64,000 bases of DNA from Nitzschia sp. pyKryTriq1 (lineage: Eukaryota > Bacillariophyta > Bacillariophyceae > Bacillariales > Bacillariaceae), in the NCBI GenBank assembly GCA_956465555.1, contig OY101116.1, positions 1-64,000 on the forward strand, in the 5' to 3' direction. Position 1 is the stretch's first letter. Each line of letters starts with the position of its first letter. Both the position numbers and the translations under genes were made by a program. Shown piece by piece: positions 1 to 10,427 of this stretch. The notes under the pieces are model-generated. The model saw nothing but the letters and a program-made list of their open reading frames with translations. It was not told the origin of the DNA and searched no databases.

Positions 1-695
1 CGTTGCAAAAGAGACAAAAAATGCGGCCGGAGAAAGTTCACGTGGTACATGGTATTGTCCGTACAGTACTGTACGAAGAACACGAATTTCAAACAATCAA
101 CCCCACAAATACCGGTAGTGTAATACCTGGGACCTCTGCCCACACGCGCGGCAGAGCGCAGCCTTGGGGGAGAATTTGGGAGAGAAGGGGCGTCTGACGA
201 GTACCGGTAGCCTTGTGCAAAGTCTTTTGGTATGTACTGTACTCGTACTCTACTCGTACAGTACGGTGGTACTCGTCTATGAATGTCGCGTGGCTTTCCG
301 TCCCGATCATTAAATATTCTTTGGAGTACCGTACTTCAACTCCAACCCCTGATGGTGTACTGCGAGTGCAGTTCTTAGGAATGTGTGCATTCGTTCGCAC
401 GCACGTAATGAGTTGCCCCATGTTCGATGAATGGTAGCGGAGGCCAGGCGGATTCGCACTGGTTCTCCAAGGGGGCAGAGCGTGTTCCTCCGGGAGGTAC
501 AAGAAGTCACAGGCGAAAGAGAAGAGTTGGTGTTCGCTCTCATTCATCATCCATCATCATTCTCCAAAATGCGGCCACTGCGTTGCACAAAAGTCAAGTA
601 CAACAATAGTGGTTCACAAATCACAAACTCAAAACGCGGAACTAAGAAGCAGGACAGATCCCACAATATCCACAAAGACAAACTAAAAATCAAGG
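1..695. other. upstream region of first helicase-associated gene, with duplicated blocks
   Basis: No convincing gene. Bases 1-130 reappear, with small changes, at about 3026-3150 in front of the second paralogue, and about 610-695 reappear at 3178-3256, so each gene carries the same promoter-side blocks. The stretch 136-210 is a different repeat, shared with 36719-36795. Confidence 0.6.
136..210. repeat. dispersed repeat, copy A
   Basis: A block beginning CTGCCCACACGCGCG and containing GCAGCCTTGGGGGAGAATTT is found again at 36719-36795, in the same orientation, 36 kb away. Nothing in either copy looks coding. The second copy lies at the right edge of the AT-rich island, so it may be part of a transposable element or a preferred insertion site. 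Confidence 0.7.
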
Positions 696-2152
696 ATGAC
701 TCCGCCCTCTGCCCAGTCCCTCCTCTTCCAGCCCATCCCCTTTTACGATGAGCAAGAACAAGAACAAGAAGAAACCTCATTGTTTTCTCAAGAAGAATTG
801 GCGGATATTTGCTTCTCAGCGTTCTCCGGCCAAGAAGACATCCAAGGCGACGATGATGGTGCGGGCCGAAGCACATCACGTAGCGGGCGCGATGAGAGAC
901 GCGAGGGCGAGGAAACGGCGAGCACTACTAGTACAGCAGCCGAACACCAGCACAGTGAGCGATGGCTGCTTCGACTTCAAGAGTTGGCCCAGTTTAAAGA
1001 AGAATACGGGCATTGTTCTGTGCCAACGTACTGGCCTCAGGTAAGTCGCTCGTTATGAAAGTGAAGAGTGTTATAATATTGGTAAAGGCGTGTGTAAGTA
1101 ACTTACTTGCTGGAAACTAACACGCTTCGCTCCTCTCCTCTCCTCTCCTCTCCTCTCCTCTCTTCGTATTTAGAATGCTAAACTCGCGCAATGGGTAAAG
1201 CGCCAGCGATATCAGTACAAGTTACTGATCGAAGGAGGCCAACCGCGATCGTCTTTAACACCTGAACGCAAGCGACAACTCGAAAGCTTGGGCTTTGTCT
1301 GGGATGCTCACGGAGCCTTCTGGGCCGAACGTTATCAAGAACTACGGGACTATCGGGAAGAGCATGGGCACGCCAATATCCCTGCTTCCATGCCTGAAAA
1401 TCCACAGTTGGCGATCTGGGCGAAATGCCGTAAGTCGTCGTCCTGCTCCCTGCCTCCTCGTAGGAGTACCGAAGTACTCCTGAGTATGAGCTGCAGGTAC
1501 GAAGATCGCTAACACCAATGTTTGTTTTTCGTTTCCCACCACTTCTTATTATTCAGAACGACGTCAGTTCAAGATCTTCTGTGCCAAAGGACCAGCTTAC
1601 TCCAACATGAGCTGGAATCGAATCACCAAGCTAGCAGAAACGGGCTTTTCTTTCGATCCTCGAATCTGGAAACGCAACCAGAAACGCGGTAGCCCACTAT
1701 CGGACTACGATCTCTTGGCAGAGTTGATTCCCTCTCAGTTTCTTCCAACAAATAATCATGGTGGTCGAACAGCACGTGGTGATCGTCGAGCTGCGTCCAG
1801 TACTAATACTAGAAGCAGTACTACAAGTACTACTTCTAGTACTACTACTAGTAGCTCGTCGTCGTCGTCTTCCTCGTCCACCATGATGGCGGTAGCAGCA
1901 GCAGAAACGGCTTCTTGGTGGTCATCCTCTTCCTCAAACAGCAGCAGCGGCGGATCTTTATCCTGCTGTTACAATACACCCAAAACACCAGGAGCACCAC
2001 TCTTCTTCGACGTTGTTGTTTCCTCGCTCCGAGCAGGAGACAAGCAGAGCGATTCCAAACAACAACGCTGCTGCTTCTCGAACAAACCACAAGACCAGCA
2101 GCATCATTGGTGCCCTGCTGATAGTAGTAGTAGTAGTAGTAGCTACTACTAA
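696..2152 (+). CDS. helicase-associated (HA) domain protein, two repeats
   Basis: Three exons, 696-1040, 1174-1429 and 1557-2152, give 398 aa. Donors GTAAGT and GTAAGT and acceptors TTTAG and TTCAG keep frame throughout. Two HA-type repeats are visible: the first spans the first intron (LAQFKEEYGHCSVP, then LAQWVKRQR, LESLGFVWD), the second follows (YRELRD-like region, REEHGHANIP, LAIWAKC, ITKLAETGFSFD). This Trp/Gly/His pattern is that of the helicase-associated domain, a small helical domain abundant in diatoms and thought to bind nucleic acid; no helicase motor is present here. The carboxy end is low-complexity Ser/Thr. The first intron carries a TCCTC pentamer tract just before its acceptor. 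The function is unknown; the family call is fairly sure. Confidence 0.8.
1131..1165 (+). repeat. TCCTC pentamer tract in intron 1
   Basis: About six tandem copies of CTCCT/TCCTC lie just upstream of the 3' splice site of the first HA-domain gene and form its polypyrimidine tract. The matching intron of the paralogue (3431-3534) lacks the expansion. Confidence 0.8.
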
Positions 2153-3256
2153 ATCTTCGTGGTTCGTCCACCACCACCACACAGCAGCAGCATACTGTAG
2201 TACGTTCAACCACGAAAGCTTCTTCATCATCATGATCACCACGGAAGGTGGCGACTACTATAGTATAGCATAGCATAGCATTAGCAGTGCCACCGCCGCT
2301 CTGACCAGCAGGACGAAGAATAATAGTAGCTAGTACCAGGTACTCTAGTATTATTAGTAGAGGAATTCTTGGACTACGTCGAGTACAGTATACAATAACA
2401 ATACTGGTAAGGGCACGTAGTATATGATCAGTCTAATCAGATGACATTGTTCGATGTGCTGGCCAATTAATGATTGCTGACAGACGACACGCCCCAGCAG
2501 TTCGCTACTTGTACCTTCTTTCTTGTCACATCTCTGACTTCCGACGAACACCTTCGGCACCTTCTTGACGACTGGTGGACCACCTACTCGGCAATAATGG
2601 TCATTTCAACGGGTATGCTGGTACTAGATATGACGGAAGACATGCATATTAGTTCGCACCTTCCTCCGTCCGTCCCTTGCTTTCTACCAGCGAACTTACA
2701 GAACGGTCATATCAACAGGGCAAGCTGGTAATACCGCTACTTGTAGATACAGTACCATCAGTGTATCATCCTGGCAGGGTACTACCTGGTACTGTATTCG
2801 GAGAAATAATGGACCGATCATTCGAAGGAAAAAAGGTCCTCTCTACAAGAGCTTTGATACAGAAATGAATTGGGCTTCTAGTTTTCTGAGTACCTGGCAG
2901 AGAGATAGCAGAACGACAGTTCAGAGGCGATAAAAGGCCTTGGCAGGTGTTCGCTGGCTCTCGCATTCTCCAAACTGTCCATTTCTACGTATGTCTGTAC
3001 TGTATCGGTACAAGCACAGCAGGTTCGTTGCAAAAGAGACAAAAAATGCGGCCGGAGAAAGTTCACGTGGTAGGTGGTATTCTCTGTGCTGTACGAAGAA
3101 CACGAATTTCAAACAATCAACCCCACAAATACCGGTAGTGTAATACCGGAAAGTCATCTCGATCCGGCATCAAGAGCATCACAAACTCAAAACGCGGAAC
3201 TACTATAGAAGCAGGACAGATCCCACAATACCCACAAACACAAACTAACAATCAAG
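2153..3256. other. intergenic, with duplicated promoter block
   Basis: Begins with AGT/ACT triplets after the stop of the first gene. Short open frames are present, but none has a recognisable domain or an ATG start in good context. The last 230 bases repeat the upstream region of the first gene (see 1-695). Confidence 0.55.
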
Positions 3257-4056
3257 ATGACTCCGCCCTCCGCCCAATCCATCCTCTTCCAGCCCACCCT
3301 CTTTTATGATGAGGAGGAGCAAAAAGAAGAAGAAACCTCGCTGCTGTTTTGCTGTCGAGATGAATTGCTGGCCAAGTTTAAAGAAGAATACGGCCATTCT
3401 TGTTCTGTGCCAACGTGTTGCTGGCCTCAGGTAGGTTGCTCGTCAAGAAAGCGAAGGGTGTTTTTTGGCAAAGGCGTGTGTCAGTCAAGTACATGGAAAC
3501 TAACAACGCGTTATTTCGCTTCTCTTGTTCTTAGAATGATCAACAACTCGCACAGTGGGTAGAAATGCTCCGGCGATATCAGCACAAGCAGGAACTGATC
3601 GAACAAGGCCAGTTCGTCGACGTTCGAAGCTTTGTCCTCTCTGGTACAAGCCATGTCGTCCAACAACCACTTCTTACCGCAAATACTGCCAATGCAGGAG
3701 CGGTATCATGTGCATTCCTCAACACAACTCTTGATGTGGTGACGGTGGGTGGTACCTCGTCGTCGCACGATGACTCCGATGGTGTGGAGGAAGCTACTAA
3801 TAATGGGGGAAACACTCTTCATCGAAACGAACTTCTCAAGGACAACATGTCGCAATTTTATCAAGATTTGGCCAAGGCACGATTAGGAAGCGATGATCTA
3901 TCATCCGCCTGCAGCTCGGACGAAGAAAGCGACTGGGACGAGGAGGAAGAGGAGGAGGACGACCTTTGCTTTCGAGGTCTAGTGGAAGATTCCTCATCCT
4001 CAGATCTATTCGACTCGTTCAAGAGCCGGTACGGTGGGATTTCGGAATGGCCATAA
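3257..4056 (+). CDS. helicase-associated domain paralogue, shortened, with acidic tail
   Basis: Two exons, 3257-3430 and 3535-4056, encode 231 aa. The first 20 residues (start MTPPSAQS) nearly match the gene at 696, and the intron interrupts the same place, right after the WPQ codons (phase 0, GTAGGT...TTAG). Only one HA repeat remains (LAKFKEEYGH, then LAQWVEMLRRYQ). The second repeat is gone and is replaced by unrelated sequence ending in an acidic stretch (SDWDEEEEEEDD) and a Ser/Asp-rich tail. It arose by tandem duplication that also copied the promoter. The frame is open and splice sites are good, so it may be expressed, but loss of the second repeat could also mark a decaying copy. Confidence 0.7.
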
Positions 4057-4238
4057 AGAAGAACACCTGGTGGGCCACGCCACATTTTTGCTAACGTCGT
4101 CAGCCAACAACAACTTTGCTGCTTCTGGCGCCCTGATATAGTAAGTAGTATCTACTAGACCTTTGTTCTACACCACAAAATAGGGTAGTGGCAATAGATT
4201 TTCGATTACACGTTCCTCAAAAGCTTTATGAATATGTA

Positions 4239-6848
4239 TTAGCTGGGCCACCGCCGCTCACCATCATCTGACAAGGACGTAGAGTAGTGCAGAGGACGTA
4301 AGGCTTCCGTGGCGGGTCGTTGTTGCCATGTAGATGAAGACGAAGATATTTCCAGCTTAGGAAGAGACCTTGATCGAGCCATTGCCATTAAATGGTCGGA
4401 ATGAGCCATTGGTGGTGGCTTTGACAAGGCACCGGCAGAATGACGGCTCGACATCGCGGACGGATGCTTCTTCCGATTGGGTGGAATGTTGATGGTGGTG
4501 GTGGAGGAAGAAGTTGATAGACTAGGTGACACAGCCGTTAGATTGGAAGGCTGCGGGGCTTCTTGGTTGCGGCCGATGCCGGAATTCAAACACCTCCAGT
4601 CATTCAACAAAAGTCGATATAGATCATGGTCTCCTCGTTGGTGACGACGGCTTGAGTAGTCCAAAAAGCTCGCCTTGAGAGTCTCGATGCTATCACTGTC
4701 GGAAGACGATCGCTTATCCGAAGGCGTCAGGAGAAACAGCCGCAAGCAAAACGCTTCAGCTGCCGTAAGAATGTTGGAGTTGGTACTTGCGGTTTGTCTT
4801 TCGATCAAACTGACCATACGACTCAAAATGCGATCGATTTCATTGTTGTTCTTTCCAGAGACTTCTTCCAGTAACATCAGTGGACTCAAGGGTCGTCTTC
4901 CTTTGTCCTCGCCTGATTTCAAAAGAGGCGTCAAGAACGGAATGTGATTCGTCGTCTCTCCTAGTGTCTGGGAAATCTTCTTGTCGAAAGGGCAAGTCTT
5001 GTCGTTCAAAATTGCAGCATGGTTGTGGTCGTCCTCCTCACCGAAGTCGACGTTTGCCTTGATACCAATGACTAGCTGCCATGTTGGTTTCGGGGAGTAC
5101 TGTTCAAGGCGTTTGCCCATGTCATAGACGGATGGTAGGTCCACACTGACATTGGTGGAACTGTAGAGGACCAGCACCATCCGACTGACGCCATTGCATT
5201 TCAGTGGGACGGCTGCCGCCGTTCTGATCCCATGGAGCAAAGCGGGTGCGGCATGGGCATCCGAAACAGGATCTAACACTCTCAAATCGTGTTCCCACTG
5301 TGCTTCGCCAGAGAGATACACACGACCTGGAAGACCTTTTCCTGGCAGGAAGAAGAGCGACGAGCAGTTTTCCCCAAAACATTCCATCGATTTTCTTGTT
5401 CGTGGAGCGACGTCGTTCCTGCTAATGTACCCAGCATGACAAAGTTGGACTTTCGACGACGGATCGTTTGGAGAATTTTGAGCGTCATCGGTGGAGTACG
5501 TTGCAACATTAGTCGTTCGGACCATCGATGGCACCCAGCAGCTAGCGTGCTGGAATGGAAGCTTGTGCTCTTGCATGTACAGAGCTATCATGTCCAAGAA
5601 TGTCTGGCCCTGGTGCCTCGACGAAAAGGAGAAACCATTAACAGTGCGAACCGATCCCTCGCATGAATCATCTTGATCGGAGGAAGAGCCAAAACTAGTT
5701 TCTTCCACAAGAGCAGCTGATGTGGAGGTGTCATGTGCATGCGGCTGGCGCTGCCCGATGAGCTGATCGAGTAAATGATGATCAAGGTCGTCTTGATTGT
5801 TGGAAGAAAGATTTGGACGATAAGGAACCGCCATCTCGTCGTCGAAAATTTCCAATTTCAGATCGTCCTTGTCCAGATGAGAGGAGGAAACTCTCCGCGG
5901 CCTCTTGGCGCAAGGCAACGAAGCAAAGTTATTTCGACGACGTTGGATTGCTTTGAGATCCCTCTGGGCTCGACCGGCTCTTTTCTCGAGCTCGTCCACA
6001 CTCGATATCCAGTCGCTAGCGTGAAGCATCATCCTGTAGGATCCTACTCCAGGACTATCGCGTTTTTGTTGTTGTTCTTGTTGAAAAAGTTTCAACAGAT
6101 AGAATTGCCACTGCATAGAAACGTTGAAGCGGACTTCAAGTGTTGAAATCTCAGATGGTAACGCTTCCAAGAACTTGTGTTGCAAGGTCGCCAAACATTC
6201 CACAGAATCTTCTTGGTTTTGCAGTATTGCTGATCCTGCTGATGTTACTGGCTGGAAAGATCTTGAGCTCAATTTCGCACTCTTCATCTTTTTAGAGAGG
6301 CGACTGGCCTTGCACATCAAAATATCGCCCAAAAATTGATTCAATTTCACATTGCTGGGTAGTGGAAGACATCCATTATCGAACGAGGCAACAAGACGAT
6401 CCGTGTACTCTACTTCTGCGCTCGTCCAGCGACCCGTTCTTCGAGATGGGCGGTTGGGGTCGCTGTTGCTGGTGCTGAGAGAGCAGGAGGAAGAGGAGGA
6501 GTCGTCCTCAACCACCAAGTTCGATCCAAGTGTGGTAAACCTCGAGTAGACAGCTGCTGCGGCGGCAGCCGAATCCACAGCTGCTGCGCGATCGGCCCCA
6601 TCCATCGACAAGGACGACTCCTCGTCCTCTTCGTGGTCCTCGTCACGTCTCGAATGTTTCTTGCTTGATTTACTTTGTTTTGCCGAGTAGTACGACAACG
6701 ACGACGAACAATCATCCTCCCAATCGAATCCTCGTCCTCGCGGCCGTCCTCCATGATTCTTCTTCTTATTCTCCTTCCGCAGCTGAATGGACTTTTCCAA
6801 ATCTTGAAAATCCAGAGGGATCAGGTACAATTCGGGTCTCAGGACCAA
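4239..6848 (-). CDS. large protein with GAF-like domain
   Basis: At least 869 aa. Around residues 475-600 a GAF-like region is visible: FFLPGKGLPGRVYLSGE, WEHDLRVLDP, then GIRTAAAVPL and MVLVLYSS. This resembles the sensory or regulatory GAF fold also seen at the amino end of plant bHLH-MYC proteins. The rest is polar and low in complexity, with basic segments at residues 20-70 (KSSKKHSRR) and near 310 (KRPRR), suggesting a nuclear protein. The first codon of the listed frame is TTG. The frame stays open to 6947 with coding-like residues (FFFECPSCRVG) but no ATG, so the true start probably lies in an upstream exon ending at a CAG acceptor near 6884. A palindromic TGACGTCA site lies at 7132-7139. 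A role as transcription regulator is inference. Confidence 0.7.
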   Translation of the reverse strand: MVLRPELYLIPLDFQDLEKSIQLRKENKKKNHGGRPRGRGFDWEDDCSSSLSYYSAKQSKSSKKHSRRDEDHEEDEESSLSMDGADRAAAVDSAAAAAAVYSRFTTLGSNLVVEDDSSSSSCSLSTSNSDPNRPSRRTGRWTSAEVEYTDRLVASFDNGCLPLPSNVKLNQFLGDILMCKASRLSKKMKSAKLSSRSFQPVTSAGSAILQNQEDSVECLATLQHKFLEALPSEISTLEVRFNVSMQWQFYLLKLFQQEQQQKRDSPGVGSYRMMLHASDWISSVDELEKRAGRAQRDLKAIQRRRNNFASLPCAKRPRRVSSSHLDKDDLKLEIFDDEMAVPYRPNLSSNNQDDLDHHLLDQLIGQRQPHAHDTSTSAALVEETSFGSSSDQDDSCEGSVRTVNGFSFSSRHQGQTFLDMIALYMQEHKLPFQHASCWVPSMVRTTNVATYSTDDAQNSPNDPSSKVQLCHAGYISRNDVAPRTRKSMECFGENCSSLFFLPGKGLPGRVYLSGEAQWEHDLRVLDPVSDAHAAPALLHGIRTAAAVPLKCNGVSRMVLVLYSSTNVSVDLPSVYDMGKRLEQYSPKPTWQLVIGIKANVDFGEEDDHNHAAILNDKTCPFDKKISQTLGETTNHIPFLTPLLKSGEDKGRRPLSPLMLLEEVSGKNNNEIDRILSRMVSLIERQTASTNSNILTAAEAFCLRLFLLTPSDKRSSSDSDSIETLKASFLDYSSRRHQRGDHDLYRLLLNDWRCLNSGIGRNQEAPQPSNLTAVSPSLSTSSSTTTINIPPNRKKHPSAMSSRHSAGALSKPPPMAHSDHLMAMARSRSLPKLEISSSSSTWQQRPATEALRPLHYSTSLSDDGERRWPS

Positions 6849-7127
6849 TCCAACGCGGCAGCTCGGACACTCGAAGAAGAATCCTGAATCATCATGACCA
6901 CTGCCACGGCATGCTGTTGTTGCGATTAGACTCGTCGGAGCGCAGAGCTACAGTATGGATGGATGGATGGATGGGTGTGGGTGATATCCAGCAACAGAGC
7001 GAAAAGACAGTGGATAGATGTTGTGAGCGAGACAGAGACAAAGAAGATGCGATCGCGATGAAAGTTCAAATATTTGGGTGTTTTTTGTGCTTTGCGGATC
7101 CATCGCATCCGCATCCGCTCGACGACT

Positions 7128-7143
7128 AAAATGACGTCATTTT
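7128..7143. promoter_or_regulatory. CRE-like palindrome
   Basis: A perfect 16-bp palindrome centred on TGACGTCA, the consensus bound by bZIP factors. It lies about 280 bp upstream of the first visible codons of the minus-strand GAF-like gene. In Phaeodactylum tricornutum, TGACGT/ACGTCA elements mediate CO2- and cAMP-responsive transcription; whether this copy works that way is unknown. Confidence 0.6.
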
Positions 7144-7334
7144 TTTACTTAGTGAACTGCCATGTCATCACGATTTCTATTTATCGTTCAAAATAAACTT
7201 CCTTACATGATGACCCGCCATCAGAGAACATTCCAATCAAAACACATCATTATAGAGGATGGACGACCGATGACCGACCGACGAAAACAACAACGTGCCG
7301 ACGACGACGACGACGACCGATGCATGTACCGGTA

Positions 7335-7512
7335 TCATCTGTAGGCCTGCTGCTGCTGCTGGTGGTGGTGGTGCCGGTAGGGTCGTTCCTTGGTACCCGG
7401 TGTCACGGCGGAAGCACTACTTGTAGCAGTAGCAGTAGCAGTACGTGGAGTCATTTTGGGCGGCACCGACGACAACAACAAGCGTTGGTGATGATCGTTG
7501 TCACTGCCATCA

Positions 7513-7551
<39 letters not shown>

Positions 7552-7665
7552 ATATCAATCTTCGTCTTCAAACGTTGGACCAAATCAACCACTTGGGAAT
7601 GATTAATGTCGTTCATGATGTCGATTTCTCTTCGAATGGCGTCGAAGGCATCCTTGCCACGAACT
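7335..7665 (-). pseudogene. fragment with kinase-like helix and Asp repeat
   Basis: On the minus strand the stretch AFDAIRREIDIMNDINHS, followed by QVVDLVQRLK, resembles the alpha-C helix region of a CAMK-type protein kinase, where REI-IM--L-HP-VV-L is typical. It has no upstream glycine-loop exon that I can find and runs into a long Asp repeat (GATGAC-type triplets) and a His/Gln tail. The minus strand up to about 8300 holds further short coding-looking pieces in different frames (for example NNPKETTRGLRFSRMDCDES near 8150). I read it as a decayed host gene, with low confidence. Confidence 0.25.
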
Positions 7666-8524
7666 CATCCCTTCGATGTTGCGACTTATATGCAAGCTTT
7701 TGGCGTAGATTCGGATCTCCCGTGTGGAAAATATCAGCCGCCACGAGCCATACCTCTCCAAATCGTCGTGACGCGTTTGACTCTGGTTCTCGTCGTGACG
7801 AATGACAGCTACTATGATAACTTTCTTCGTGATGAGATCCACTTTCTCCACTCCGCCCTTAATCCTCCTGCTCCCCACTTTCACCAGATACATACGAATC
7901 AAACCTTCGGCTATCAGGTGAATAGCTGTCGCCAAAAGGCTAAGACCAATTTGATCCTGACGCAGAAGGCTCTATTTCTACTCCGCAATAGGCTCCTGGA
8001 TCGGAAGTTTTTGACGCCCGGGGATGCCTCACCCTGCTTGTGAACCAAGTCACGGTCGGCATCCATCCAACTCGGCTTCGTTAAACCAGGTCGCTACTCT
8101 CCGGTACGACGAAAACTCTCGTCACAATCCATTCGTGAAAATCTCAATCCTCGAGTTGTCTCCTTTGGGTTGTTTCTTGTGCGTATGGCAAGCCGCTGAT
8201 CACCGCCATCTTCGGCTTCGGCGCACGGAATAATCCTAGAGAGCCTTTTCGTGATACTCTTCTTGAATCGCAATATAGCCGGCTTTTGGCAGCGCACGAA
8301 TCACCAAAACGAACTACGTCATTGGAGGATAATCTGTTGTCGTGGAAGCCGAAGACGACGTTCGAAATACACGTTTGCTCATGAAGTTATAATCTTCGGG
8401 CGTTGCGGCGGCGGCTTGCAGAGTCGGGCGATGCGTCGAACTCGATCGGTGTTGACGTTTCCGATCCGAAAGTTGAGCCCAAACTCCATGACGCCCTGCC
8501 AAGACACTTTCTGTTACCTGAAGA
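7666..8524. other. degraded intergenic stretch
   Basis: Several open frames of 60-110 codons overlap on both strands but none has a recognisable domain, a good start or conserved splice sites. Codon-like texture suggests decayed coding sequence rather than random spacer. No RNA gene was seen. Confidence 0.4.
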
Positions 8525-9892
8525 TCAGGGTGATGATGTGCCATCATCACCCTCATTCCTATTACTCGTGACGACATGACTATATTTGTTTCTGCGCCAA
8601 GATGGCAAAAAAGAGAGACCCACAAAGCGGTAGACACATCCCAAGAGCCCAAGTCCAAACCATACAATCCCCACCATCCAAAGGCCCCTGGACGACTGCC
8701 AGCTCGACAACTCCATCGTAGAAGAGGCAGTGTTGCTCCAGTTGCTATTCGAAGTAGTAGTCGATCCAGCACTATCGGTAGCAGCTGGTACTGTACCAAT
8801 AGCGCCATCAAAAGGATCGACTTGAACAATCTTGACTTGGGTCGTCGTAGGAGTAGCAGCAGCACTACCGGCGGTAGCACTGTGCGTGATACTTCCAAAG
8901 CCATCATATTCGAGTCCGACCAAATTTCGAGGCAGATTATCTGAATCCGCCTTATTGATAGTATTCCAGACCATGTCACCTTGCGAGTCCAATCGAAAAA
9001 CAGTGACGAGAGAGGATGTATTTGGCAAGGTAGCATGCTGCAACTGACGGCGACGTCCTCGTTGCCCATCATTATCACCAGTATCTTTCGTACTTAAACG
9101 GATCGTCCCCGCCACAAAAATAGAACGTTCGGCCGTCGTCGTCGCCTCGTCGTTCTCGACCGATACGACACAGTGTGTCAACTCGATACTGCAGTCCTCT
9201 TCAGAATCGACGACAAGGTCTCGGGACCGTTCCATTCCCAATGTATCTATGTGAATCTTGGCGATTTGAGTATCAGTACCTGTTGGACCCAACAATTCCA
9301 CGGGCGCTGAAAAGGAAGGAGCAGCCGCGTCATCATCGTGGACTGTATCCAAATTAATCGAGCGGAATTCTCCCAACCAACATTCGTGAGAGTGCACGCG
9401 TTCGCTGGAAGTGAGAGGATTTGCAGTTTCAGCATTTTCGTCAACGTCATCATTTTGAACGCGCTGACCGCCGACCACCAAACGATCGCCGTAGTATATC
9501 AATGCCGATGCTTCCACATTGTAATGAGCTTTCAGATCGGTAGATTCCCAAAAGAACGATCCCGTGTAGGAAACGCAATCATCACGTGCAGCACCGAATC
9601 GCTCGGAAAAGTGCACCAAACGACACACGCTGTTGTCATTACACCACTGGAAGACGCTCTCTGACGTACAGGTTTTGTTGTACTGATCCCAGTCGGTAGT
9701 TTCTAACCAGGAGTTCTGGACATAGATAATCCTCCCTGTTGACAACAACTTTTCCAATGAAATGGCCAGGGTAAGCAGCAATAAATATGGCAGTATGGCG
9801 TTGCGGTGGTACAGTAATACTACTACCGGTACTGTACTACCAGTGCATCCCGTTATTACGTGTTGTTGCAAACAATGGGGCAAGTACCCCAT
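8525..9892 (-). CDS. membrane-anchored protein related to the propeller family
   Basis: From the first ATG in frame, 455 aa. A hydrophobic segment near residues 35-55 (ILPYLLLLTLAISLEKLL) can serve as signal anchor. A long Cys-containing lumenal region follows (TCTSESVFQWCNDN, CRLVHF, DDCVSYTG), with propeller-like strands such as SIFVAGTIRLS and TVFRLDSQGDMVWNT. A transmembrane helix lies near the carboxy end (GLWMVGIVWFGLGLLGCVY), then a short basic tail. Domain order (outside region, one helix, short tail) and strand wording match the larger neighbour at 10428-15848, so I take it as a divergent, single-module relative. The ATG lies inside a 56-bp tandem repeat (9855-9980); an alternative upstream start cannot be excluded. 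Confidence 0.6.
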   Translation of the reverse strand: MGYLPHCLQQHVITGCTGSTVPVVVLLYHRNAILPYLLLLTLAISLEKLLSTGRIIYVQNSWLETTDWDQYNKTCTSESVFQWCNDNSVCRLVHFSERFGAARDDCVSYTGSFFWESTDLKAHYNVEASALIYYGDRLVVGGQRVQNDDVDENAETANPLTSSERVHSHECWLGEFRSINLDTVHDDDAAAPSFSAPVELLGPTGTDTQIAKIHIDTLGMERSRDLVVDSEEDCSIELTHCVVSVENDEATTTAERSIFVAGTIRLSTKDTGDNDGQRGRRRQLQHATLPNTSSLVTVFRLDSQGDMVWNTINKADSDNLPRNLVGLEYDGFGSITHSATAGSAAATPTTTQVKIVQVDPFDGAIGTVPAATDSAGSTTTSNSNWSNTASSTMELSSWQSSRGLWMVGIVWFGLGLLGCVYRFVGLSFLPSWRRNKYSHVVTSNRNEGDDGTSSP

Positions 9893-9980
9893 TGAACCTT
9901 TGAGCGCGATATTACGTGTTGTTGAAAACAATGGGGCAAGTACCCCATTGAACCTTTGAGCGCGATATTACGTGTTGTTG
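9855..9980. repeat. 56-bp tandem repeat with internal hairpin
   Basis: Units starting ATTACGTGTTGTTG occur at 9855, 9911 and 9967, giving two full copies and a part. Each full copy contains AATGGGG and CCCCATT around a six-base loop, a perfect 7-bp stem. The repeat overlaps the presumed start codon of the minus-strand gene, so copy number could change its leader. Confidence 0.8.
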
Positions 9981-10427
9981 ATCGGGACACAGGGACGGTT
10001 ACTTATGTTCATACGTAATAGAGGATAGTTCAAACCAAATGTATGGCCGTCAAATTTCTATGTATGCTCATACATGAAACAAAGGTCTGTATAAATATAT
10101 AAAAATCATACATATGTATATATATATATCGGCAGAGAAGAAGAAAAAGAAGAAGAAGAAGCACGCAAGAACGCAAACCAACAAAGAAACAAACAAAGCG
10201 TTAGAGGAAGTATCCAGAGTATCTCCTCCGTTCCGTTCCAACAACATTCAATCATGGAAAGTATGTGCAGCCTTCGATCATGGCACTCGGCCGCTCTGGC
10301 TGCCGAAGATTTAGTACGATTAGTAGACTAACCATATTCCTTTGTTAATATTCTACGAAATTCGATATGTGTTATTCATCTACTTCTCTGAATGTGTCCA
10401 ATAGAATGGAGAAGGTCGTTACTTCTG
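9981..10427. other. intergenic between two propeller-family genes
   Basis: Contains an AT-rich TATATA run near 10110-10130 and a purine-rich AAGAAG tract at 10136-10165. No gene is supported. It forms the 3' side of the large propeller gene and the 5' side of the smaller one. Confidence 0.5.

Noticed and set aside
2474-2731. 85-codon plus frame between the HA-domain genes
   Set aside because: Begins at TTG, has no domain, and lies in repeat-rich spacer.
6665-7129. 154-codon plus-strand frame over the start of the GAF-like gene
   Set aside because: Shadow of the coding strand with no domain; the minus frame carries the recognisable sequence.
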